Part shown: one piece after another, positions 12,001 through 22,100 of the stretch | Position numbering within the stretch: position 1 is the stretch's first letter | Layout: each line of letters begins with the position of its first letter | Origin: Pieris napi | Lineage: Eukaryota; Arthropoda; Insecta; Lepidoptera; Pieridae | NCBI RefSeq assembly: GCF_905475465.1 | Contig: NC_062248.1 | Span: forward strand, 11,284,001 to 11,348,000 | Direction: 5' to 3' | Length of the DNA stretch: 64,000 bases | Notes under the pieces: model-generated | What the model was told of the DNA's origin: nothing | Seen by the model: the letters and a program-made list of their open reading frames with translations, nothing else | Database searches by the model: none | Program-made: the position numbers and the translations under genes

Positions 12001-15000
12001 ATTTAAGGTATTTAATTGGATAAGGATTTATGCTGTATTGGTTAAAATCGCTTCGAAAATTAGCCATTATTTGTCGTAAAAAGTAAATGACAAAAAAAAG
12101 TTATTGTGGGTTATCCATAAGAGATAGACATATACCATCACGGACTTTTCTGTAGACCTTTTCAATGTGTACAATACTTAGTACATTATTTTGATAAAAC
12201 TCGTAGGGTTCAGCCTGCGTTTGCAATGTAAGCGGAAAAAATGTAATTATTTACGACATCACATTAGAAACCTCAAAAATAACAGTACTTCTCCACTATT
12301 TAATGGATGTTATTATACATATAAATCTTCCTCTTGAATCATTCTATCTATTAAAAAAAACTGCATCAAAATCCGTTGCGTAGTTTCAAAGATTTAAGCA
12401 TACAAAGAGACATAGGGACAGAGAAAGCGACTTTGTTTTATACTATGTAGTGATAGAACAAACGGGCAGGAGGCTCATCTGATGTTAAGTGATACCGCCG
12501 CCCATGGACACCCTAAATGCCAAAGGGCTCGCAAGTGCGTTACCGGCCTTTTAATAGGTACGCTCTTTTCTTGAAGGACCCTAAGTCAATTTGGTTCGGA
12601 AATACTTCAGTGGGCAGCTGGTTGGTTTTTGATTATTTAGAAATATTATTAAACCCGATATTAATAAAATAAATAGTATTTTTGTTTTTATTTTATAAAA
12701 CATTAAATAGTGGTATATCGACATTAATTTAAATTAAATATATTAACCTTATCGTATCTGTAGTATCCCTCAAAGTCGAAAGATGTATCGCCATTTTTGA
12801 ACTCTTCTGTTTCCAATAAGTACCTGAAATTGTCAATATACCATTTAAGAATATATATTTAAGAACTAATTTATTAAGTTCTCTCTCTTGTCTTGTCTTA
12901 AGAAGAAGAGACAAATCTTCCAGGACATCAAGCATTTTATGAACTTGTTTATCTTTTCTTTGTTTAAAAATAGAACTTCACTGGCCACTATTCCATCTGA
13001 AGTTAAGTGAGAGGGCACGCCTGTTCAGTAGATGCCTATTTAGACGCTACTTTAATGACCCTAGTAGTATGTAGAAAAGGTTGAAGGAGGAAAGAAGTTT
13101 CACTCTTTCATTGTTTTTACAAGGATCCATATCGCGTAGAACAGGACTTGGGGATGTCAACAACGAAGAGATGAAACTCCAACGTGCTCCTAGACGAGTG
13201 TTGTTTGAAAGGCAATGACGGAGTCAGGTAGTTCCAAGGAGCAATGTCCGGAGTGCTATAGAAAACTGAAATGCAGACAACTGGACGGCAATATCCAAGG
13301 CTTAAGAGTGGAGATTTAATGAGTCGATCGTCTTTTTCGCCTTTCCATCCAAGGCACCTAGATGGCACTTAGCAGCACCGGCCCAGAGGTGACTGCAGTA
13401 GGTACTCTACACACCGACGGACTTATGTAAGTTGTTTTTTTATATAATAGAAGGCAAACGGGCAGTAGAAGGCTCATTTGATGTTAAGTGATATCGCCCC
13501 CCATGGACACTCGCACTGTCAGAAGGTTCGCAAGTGCGTTGCTGGCCTTTTGAGGATTGGTACGCTCTTTTCTTGAAGGACTCTAAGTCAAAATGGTTTA
13601 GAAATACTTCCAGTGCGAAGCTGGTTATACATAGTAGTGGTGCACGGCAAAATATGCCTTCAGAAACGCTCGGTTGTGGAATGACGGACGTCGAGGTGAT
13701 ACGGATGGTATTTTCTATTCTGTCTTCACGTCTGATAATGAAATCCAGCTACAAGTATTAGTCCGAACAACTACTTTGAACACTCTCCATGGTTTGGTAA
13801 ATGCGGTAGAAGTTGCATAGTGAACCCACAACTTGTAAGTCTTTAGAAAAAAACAATTTTTGTTATACTATTTTTTAGGTATACATAGACACTATGACAT
13901 ACTTTATAATTTTCTGTATATTACTTTCTGATCTCGAAGCCAATAACAGTGATACTTAAGTAGTATATAATAATGCTACTTACTACTGTGAAATATAGTT
14001 CATAATTTTATTAACGATAAAGATACTCACTCAAAAACGTCATTAATCGCAATCTCTTTCTTTACACCTAGTTCCTCTAATTTGTCTTCAAACCATATTC
14101 TATGTGACGGTGGGACCATAGCCTTGCCCACAACTCCATATTTCTGAGATGGCTTCCTCCAAAAGTCTATTCCATCACTCTTTAGTTCGTGAAGATTTTT
14201 CTGCTGTTCTTCTGTCTTTAAGTCTAAGTTATATACTTGATATCTAAAATATATAACAACAGGAGTTATTTTTATATATAATTTCTAGCTAATTCCCCGA
14301 ATATAGTCATCGGAGGAATTAAATAACTTACAACTTAAGCAAATAGTATTGGTAACACGGATGATTTAGTCTATTACCTATTTCTTTTAACAACTATTTG
14401 TATAACATTTACAGAAAATTTTAGATTCCTCTTAACCTATTGTTGATCATTATTTCTTTTAAGTTCGTCTCTGTTACTTTCATTCCCATATATTGTTCAG
14501 AACAACAGTAGTTAGAATCGTATATTATGACTTGAGCCATTAATATAAGCCATTGAGCCATTTATATATTTAGAAAAAACATGATCTCCTCATGCTCCCG
14601 ATAATCAGTCCTTGACTAATCATAATTCGTAGACATCTCTATCAGCTTCTAGATAAAGGAGTGTTAATATACCATGCGTGATAATTTAAAGGACTACTCT
14701 GCGAATTACATGCATTACACTGTCCACGTGGCTCCGAATATATTTTTTATTTATATGTATTTTTTTTCATTGAGCAGGGGGCAAACGGGCAGGAGGCTCA
14801 TCTGATGTTAAGAGATATCACCGCCCATGGACACTCACAATGCCATGGGCTCGCGAGTACGGCCTTTTAAAAATGGGTACGCTCATTTTTTCTGATCTTG
14901 ATGAATTCTATCGATAACTCATTAGATATCTATACTACATTTAGTATAGATAGGGGACGAATTGAATAGACTTCCGAAAGTCACCGATGGCAAGTGGTGG

Positions 15001-15449
15001 GCGTAGAACTACGTCGCTGACCAAACTCAAACTCAAAATAACTTCATTCATATAATGTTTCATTCAATGAAGTTCTAGAAACTGCCACTTGGTTACCTAT
15101 GTAACCATGTACACTTATGAACGCTTATAACCAAGTACTATTGATTCTAAATTTAAATTTACTACCAGTTCGCAAGTTAATGGCATAGAGCGGCCAAGAA
15201 GAACTAGCAAGAAACTCTCCGCCACTCTATTTAATCGCCAAGTTTTGAGTCTTACAAATTGTTTGAACTGGAGCATATCCATCCCAAGGATTAGGATCAT
15301 TTAAATAATCGTAAAATTTATAAAAAGCTTTATTGCTTAATTTACGTTTAACGAGAGTTTTGAAGATTAATTATCACTCACCCCTTATACTCTTCATGTT
15401 TGCCACAAACACATAACACAATATTAAATACTAAGAAAATATACAACAT
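9022..15449 (-). CDS. Carboxypeptidase (M14A) paralog 2, intact pseudoenzyme
   Basis: Five exons on the minus strand: 15449-15382, 14243-14031, 12823-12748, 11248-10943 and 9561-9022. All junctions are GT-AG and phases agree, giving 400 residues. Signal peptide: MLYIFLVFNIVLCVCG, then an M14 propeptide (residues about 20-110) and the peptidase domain. The zinc motif HxxE is NPRE (Asn175 for His69; Glu178 kept). His196 is Gln298, Tyr248 is Asp347 and Glu270 is Asp369. Substrate-binding Arg71, Arg127, Asn144 and Arg145 equivalents and the 138/161 cysteine pair are kept. With two zinc ligands and the general base changed, peptidase activity is not expected. The frame is otherwise clean over five exons, which argues for a maintained non-catalytic role (inference). 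The basic activation site present in paralog 3 is deleted. The HxxE region is a single exon, unlike paralogs 3 and 4. AATAAA overlaps the stop codon. An initiator-like TCAGT lies about 15 nt before the ATG. Confidence 0.9.
9700..9965 (+). mobile_element. tRNA-derived SINE, 5'-truncated
   Basis: Contains a pol III B-box-like block (gtaggtttgatcccc), aaacattgtgaagaaaccgg and the 3' part gacaaatgatcatgaaa. Related copies: 18005-18312, 32952-33235, 48045-48110, 56268-56556 and a 3' piece at 61822-61932. It lies in intron 4 of paralog 2. Two and a half CCTAA units at 9689-9702 adjoin it. Confidence 0.6.
9966..10942. other. Intron 4 of paralog 2, remainder
   Basis: A+T-rich intronic DNA with no recognised repeat or reading frame. 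Confidence 0.4.
11345..11563 (-). repeat. LINE L-A tail joined to an internal piece of the CWG MITE
   Basis: 11345-11446 is the reverse LINE tail (acttatgaacgtcaacagaa). From about 11447 the sequence switches to the inner part of the CWG MITE (cagcggttttcgcagcgg to aaactacaagctccc), without the MITE ends. It is in intron 3 of paralog 2. Confidence 0.55.
11811..12453 (-). mobile_element. Helitron, non-autonomous, second family
   Basis: Read on the minus strand it starts TCACTACATAGTATAAAAC (12453 downward) after an A and ends in CGGGTCGCTAG (11811) before a T. These are typical Helitron termini, with a GC-rich hairpin near the 3' end. No coding capacity. It is in intron 3 of paralog 2. Confidence 0.7.
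12464..12640 (+). repeat. Dispersed repeat R-B (gggcaggaggctcatctgat family)
   Basis: Conserved blocks are gggcaggaggctcatctgat, cccatggacac, gcaagtgcgttaccggcc and cgctcttttcttgaagga. Copies or pieces occur at 13435-13800, 14765-14890, 17155-17290, 32385-32485, 48945-49075, 49115-49345, 56595-56800 and 61370-61600 (+), and at 19140-19235, 20600-20690, 53240-53390 and 63205-63935 (-). Termini and class were not resolved. Confidence 0.55.
13435..13800 (+). repeat. Dispersed repeat R-B, longer copy
   Basis: Same family as 12464-12640 but extended 3' (tggttatacatagtagtggtg, then gaaacgctcggttgtggaatg). It lies in intron 2 of paralog 2. The 75-codon frame inside is a by-product of the repeat. 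Confidence 0.5.
14765..14890 (+). repeat. Dispersed repeat R-B, partial copy
   Basis: Partial R-B copy in intron 1 of paralog 2, cut after cttttaaaaatgggtacgct. Confidence 0.5.
15015..15355 (-). repeat. LINE L-A 3' tail in intron 1 of paralog 2
   Basis: Reverse LINE tail containing gcggccaagaagaactagc and the reverse of the C-terminal coding end (aaggattaggatcatttaa). It ends only about 25 bp from the donor of exon 1 of paralog 2 (15381), very close to a splice site. Confidence 0.6.
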
Positions 15450-16106
15450 TTTGTTTCTCGTCTACTGATACATATATTATTGTTCGGTCACTGTTCATTT
15501 ATCATATAATCATAATCCCGTGATAATATTTTAATAATCTTAAATTGTCAAATTATAAGTTCCTCAGGTGCTACTAATAAAATTCACATATATCGAAGCA
15601 TTATCATTAATATTTATCAATATATACTAGCAACTGCCTTATGTCCGTAGAATAAATATTTGTCTTGTAACTTAAATATATATATTTTGTGTGTTTGTTT
15701 GGAACAAGTACAATTTAAATATAGTATGTAACTTTTGTTAAAAAGTTAACTTAAGATGATTTTTTAATACTACATGAGACATTCCTTCAACATCATTGTA
15801 TTCCCTTTGTAGTAGGCACTCTTAGGCCGTGGGGTTCAAGTGCACAGGAGCTAATTAAAGATTTAAGTTGGCGCCTGGTAGATAGTACCGTTATATGAAT
15901 AGGTATCTAATATAGATTCCTTCAATTGACGGTATTTAAAGACAAGCAAGACAAATTAAGTTTATGTCATACTATAAAAATCAGATCTATTTGTTATATA
16001 ATGAAATAAGCATGTGTTAAACACATGATACCGGAGAAATAAAAGTCATAAAAAGTATTTAATTGATATAATTTAATAAATGTGATAAGGAAAAATTACA
16101 ATGCGA
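15450..16106. other. Intergenic between paralogs 2 and 3; upstream region of paralog 2
   Basis: This segment is duplicated at about 30389-31358, directly downstream of paralog 4. It holds the promoter side of paralog 2 and an R-A fragment (15775-15890). GATA-type TTATCA motifs lie at about 15500 and after. No reading frame. Confidence 0.5.
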
Positions 16107-19100
16107 TTAGTTTCTCAGTACGAATCTAGCTCCAGTTTTAATACCCTCCCAAGTTTCGATTCCAGCTTGTTCAATAAACTCAGGGTCTACGAGAAAGCCT
16201 AGAACGTGAAAGCCTAATCTGGACGCTGGAAGCTCAAAGGTGTAAGATAGAGGAATGCCAATAGACTGGGCGTAGTCGTTGGTGGTACCTGAACTCTTGT
16301 ACAAAATCATAGCTGAATTTCCCACTCTATATTCTCTGTTATGGGCAACTTTAACCGCGTCAATAGCTTGAGCCATATTGACACCGGCCAGATGAAGAGA
16401 CAAGGCATTTGATGGTAATTCTTCTGAGCCGTAACCGTAGAGGATCATGCTGCCATAGCTGTGGAGGTCTATGAACAGCTGGGTACGGTTGCTGTATTGG
16501 TCGAAGACGGTTTTGATAGCTTGGGTTTCTGGTTCAGAGAAAGCGCTTCTACCGTGGAAGACTTCGGTGCAGACAATGTCGCTAGACCACCGACCCCAAT
16601 TGTAGTCGAAGTTCCTATTCAGATCTACGCCAGAGCAAATGTCAAGAGGCATGTAGCCGGTGGCTCGGTTCTTACGCCAGAATCTTTCCTAAAAGTAAAT
16701 CAAAGAAGAATATATATGTTCTCATTCTTATTTCAACTACAGAAATATATACTGATAGGTATGGGAAATACAGTAATAGCTTATTATTATTCCTTCCTAT
16801 TATGTATTCCTGCTTCAGATTTTGGTATAAAGCTAAGGCCACTTCTAACTAATAATACACGCAAAAAAAGACAAAACGTAAATGGAATTTGTTGATGTTG
16901 TCGTATTAATTTATTCATTGTTACCATGGGCTATAAATCATTCTGGCCACTCGAGTGTTATTATATATTACGAGAAAATATTATGTCAATGACAGCTACT
17001 TTGATGGTTAGCAATCGCTACTTTAAATGAGCGTTCTGTTTTCAAATTAGGTTTGTTGTTTTTGGTAATATTTACAGATGACAACAACGTTTTCGGACGA
17101 ATTATACTCAAGAAATTAACTAATAAAGAGTTTTTTTCTTCCTTTTGTTTATAACAGGGGCAAATGGGCAGAAGCTCATCTGATGTTAAGTGATACCGCC
17201 CATGCACACTCTCAATACCAGAGGGCTCGCGTTGCCGGCCTGTTTTTTAAGAGTTGACTTTTCTTTTCAAAGTGGAATTGGTTCGAGTCTTGAACTTGGC
17301 CTCCGTAACGAGAAACTTCTGCCACTCCCTCTCCTGTCCCAGAGTGACACATTTTGGAGTGACCGAACCGAGGTTGAGGAGTACTTAGTATCTTGTACAG
17401 CCCTGCGATTCTGTAACTCACTTCACGAACTCACACAGCGGTTTTCGCATCGGCGGTCGCTCTCAAATCAGTCGTGAAGCTGTCATTTTATGATTTGGCA
17501 TTCTGATAAACAATAAAGTACAAGCTCCCACCTTTTCAGAATGCCAAATCATAAAATGACAGCTTCACGACTGATTTGAGAGCGACCGCCGATGCGAAAA
17601 CCGCTGTGTGAGTTCGTGAAGTGAGTTACAGAATCGCAGGGCTGGTAATTTAATCATAACTAAGTCAATCTGTAACATACTTCTCCATGAGAAGCAACAT
17701 ATCCATCAGGGTTGGCAACTGGCAGAATAATCCAATCAATTTCGTTCACCAGGTCTGCATCAGTTATGTCAGTAACAAGTTTCTGGATGGCGTATAGACT
17801 GGCTGGCAGAGTCACCCACTCACGGGCATGTAGTAAAGATTGGATAAATACTACTGGCTTATTGGTGTCCTGGAATTATAAAACTATTTAATAATCGATT
17901 TTAAAAGAAAAATTCAGATAAAGCAACATAAATAGTTTTATATGAAATAATAATTTATTTGGCAATTATTTTCTTTTTATGTGCGTAATTACTAATAACT
18001 GCAGTGCAGTGTTAGCCTAGTGGCTTTCGCGTGCAACTCTTATCTGAGGTTATCTTATAACCCTGAGGTCGTAGGTTCGATGCTGGCTGTGCACCATTGT
18101 ACTTTCTGTCTATGTGTGCTTGCAACATTCGCTCAAACGGCGAAATAAAACATAGTAAGAAAACCGGCTGGCCTTAGACCAAAAAAAGTCGACGGCGTGT
18201 GTCAGGCACTTGGCTGATCCCCTAACTGCCTATTAGATTGACATATTATCATGAAACTGATACAGAAATCGACAAACGCCTAAAAAGTTTGTAGCGCCAC
18301 TGATTCATTTTTCATCTATATATATAAAAATGAAACCCGTTTTCCGTTGTCACGACATAACATGAAAACTGCTTGACCGATTTGTCTGATTCTTTTTTTA
18401 TAGTATTCCTTGAAGCACGAGGATGGTTCTTACGGAGAAAAATTTAAAAAAATTGAGTGAAAAAGTCTAAAAACAACACTTTTCTGTATTCCTATACAAA
18501 ATATTCGTTATAATACTTAAAAGTCAATTTGAACTTTAATACCATACCATAAAGTTCAAGTGTTAGTGGAGGGGTTCCGGGAAGGTAAATTTTTATTTTT
18601 TGACATAATGTATTTGTTGTATTATCAACTTTATTTTTTTTATCTTACTAGCTAGACCGGTGTCTCGAATAGCAGAATAAGTATTTTAAAAAATAAAGAA
18701 TCTACTGTTAGGCGGTACGATGTTCGCCAGGCCAGCTAGTTACTAATAATTACGAGAACCATTGTTGATAATATACTCCGAAGATTGAAAGATGTATTAT
18801 TACATAATAATCCTTTAGTACATGTTTATTCCTCACCTGGAAATTGGTAGTAGAGATCTTCAGGTACCGGATAGGTCGGTTTTCGAAGCTTTGTCCCGCT
18901 GTTACTAAAGTGACGAGTGTTGGAAATCTCACTGTCAATGCCTGGAGGTACGCATCCACCTATAAAATTGAGTTTTAGAAGAAAATTCAGTTTTAGTTTG
19001 TACTAAAACTGAATTTTCTTTCTCTTCACTTGTGTGAATATATAAATCGTTTTCATTGTTTTACAGCAACCATCGGCAACTATTACACTAAGTATAGTAG

Positions 19101-22100
19101 TACCAGTTCGACTCAGGGTCCAGCATATGGTATTCTTAAAAGGCCGGTAGCGCACTTTCACGCCTTCTGGCAGTGTTAGTCTCCATGAGCGGCGGTATCA
19201 CTTAACATCAAGTAGGGCGAGCCCGTTTGCCTTCTATTGTTATTTATCAATAAGGAAAAATGACAGAAACATCACAAAAACAAGATATTTAAAAAATATA
19301 TACTAAAGTTAAATATAGTCCTTAAATTTTTCAAAAATAAGATTTTTTTTAAACAAAATTTAAAAGAGAAATAAATATACAATAATAGGCACGATAATGT
19401 AAATAGCAATTTTTAGTACATACACAAAAGACAAAATAATTATTGCAACGACGATTTTAAAAGGAGCTTAGGAAAGTAGGTGAGTACAAAACACAACTTT
19501 GAAGGAGAAACACTTACTACTATAGAAATTACACTTGCAATGTATGGAAACACGAAATCTGATGTTAGTCCATGTAAATACACGTTTATATTCGCAAATT
19601 TATTTTTATTAAGTGTAAAAATGGGGATGTATTATTATTCATCACAATTTTTATGCAAATTCAGCAACAAAGCCTCCATTCGTGACATAATGAGTAGCCG
19701 GAAATTGGATTCGAAATTGATATAAATAAGTACAATGCGATTCAAATGATCGATTATCATTCGACTTATTGACGACGTTAGAGCTGCTATGATAGGCTTT
19801 AGACTTTTAAATAATTAGTTACAAATTATATAGGCTCTGGCAGATAGTACCGGTGACCCCAGAGCTGGTGCTTTACTCGAATAAGTATCGCAGTACAGCA
19901 ACGAAATGACAGCATTAAACACTACCACAGGGACCAGGGAAACTTTCTAATTTATTTTCGTTATTTATTTATTCATTTTTATTATAATTATTATGCCTCA
20001 AGATTTATTGTTAAATAAAGAAATATTTAAAAATTATTACTGCTATTAACAAGTTTAAAAATTGATTTTAATTTTGTATTTATCAATTTTAATTTTTATT
20101 ACTATGTTGGTTAAAAATATTGTATATTTGTGTGTTGGAAATAATATAAAATAAACCATAATTGATACGCAAATAAGTTTAATCTGCAAACCATATTTCC
20201 AGTGACGTAACCAACAACCATTCATGTACCTATTTTTATCCGAATCCCAGTTTAAATAATGCAGGGTAACTATATAATGATCAATAAACATAATTTTTAC
20301 TGGGCGTGGATGTAATAATAACGAATTTCTTCTATTCCACTTTTGACCTTACCTCTTCCAAAGTATGAATCTTATCAAAGGTCAAACTCCCACTAGAAGG
20401 TGCAGACCTGCTGTTCGCAGCGGATTTGCTAAGCTTTTCATGTTCAGCGTCCAAGTACCTTAAAAAACCATAGTAATCTGTAGTGTAGTACTGAAAATGT
20501 TTTTTTTATTTAGAAAAGTCTTTTAATATGTAACCGTTTTTCCTAAGAATTTGTCACTATTATAAAATAAAAATACCTAGAACCGACTAGAACTATTAAA
20601 TAAAAAGGCCGACAACGCACTCACGAGCTCTCTGGCATTGAGTGTCCATGGGCGGCGTTAACACTTTACATCAGATGAGCCTTAAAAGCTCACTTCGCAC
20701 ACATAGATCTCAATTTATTAAAAAAAAATAACCTAAAAGTCAGTATCAGTTTTTAAAAGTCGGTTAAGAACATAGACTCCCACGGCTATCTCTTTGCAAA
20801 TTTCGAATTTCAGCACTTTTCACCAATATAGTACGAAATTTGTCCAACAATCGATACTTGTAAAAAATAATGAAAACAAACCAAATCTGTATGAATCACA
20901 AGGTCGAACAGAGATAAATTGAACGCCTCACTTCTTTGTACAAATTAAACGAACCTTTCGCTTAATTCACTTAAGACGGAACAGTCTTGAATTTAAACTG
21001 TCCACAGATGGTTACAATCCGTTGGCGCGAACTAAAACTCTAATTTCAAAATCTTATATCTCAAGTCAAAGGATTTATATATAAAAATTGTCAACACTTC
21101 AAAAGGAGGTCTAGAAGAAACAAACCTGAAACTTGGAACATTTGATTTATTGTTTTTTGACATAATTGACATTGACAACGATAATTGTCTTGTGTCATTG
21201 GCAAAATAAGCATGATTTCCATGACACTGACAGTTTTATATTAAACTATGGTTGCACAATAAGGATACTTAAGCACTGATCTAAGAACACACAAAAAGAA
21301 CAATAAAAACTGATTTTACTCCCTTAACAGGCAAACACAGCATGCTACTTAATAAGTATTACTAACTTCGAGTTATTATAATGGGAAACTGTAAGTAGGG
21401 GTGGAATGGATCAATTTCAGGGGAAAATTTATTAGCTAACTGACACATTCTAGGAATAGCACAACCTAGGCCGGTGATGCGGAAGAGAATGACAACAGGT
21501 TTAATAGGAAGAAAAGAAATACATTATACATAAGCTAAACTATGATAGATGTATTTATTTTTACAAAACATAAAAAATAAAGTTCAAGAAATCAAATCGT
21601 GCTGTTGAATATTCCTACTGTTGTTATTAATCTGTGTGTTGATGTAAACTGAAGTATCATGAATAAAGTGAATTTCGTAACGAATTCAGGAGATAAAATG
21701 TACTCTGTTTCTTTACTTTTACTTTCATGTCGCTTTTATTGACACTAGTTTTTGATATATAATGGCAATCATAAACTAAAAAAAATTAAAAGAAAAACAC
21801 TTTATTAATGACTGTTGTTAGATATCGGTCTTAGGTAAGATTTAGAGCCAAGTCTTAGAGAGATCCATGACTCCCGTAAAAATCTAATAATATTTTGCAA
21901 TACTTGTCAAATTCTTAGTGCCAAGACTCTGAACTGTTATAATAATAATAATAATGAAGCCCGTTTGTTTCCATTTCCAAACTACGTTTAAATTTATTGA
22001 TATATCTTTTTTTCTTCTTGTTCGTCACCTCCTCTAAAATATCTCCAACCATGGTTTTCTTTCTCCATTCGCTTCTTGCTAACGGTTTTCTATGCACCTT

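Noticed and set aside
18005..18080. tRNA-like A and B boxes
   Set aside because: They belong to a SINE head. No cloverleaf with acceptor stem is formed, so no tRNA gene is called.
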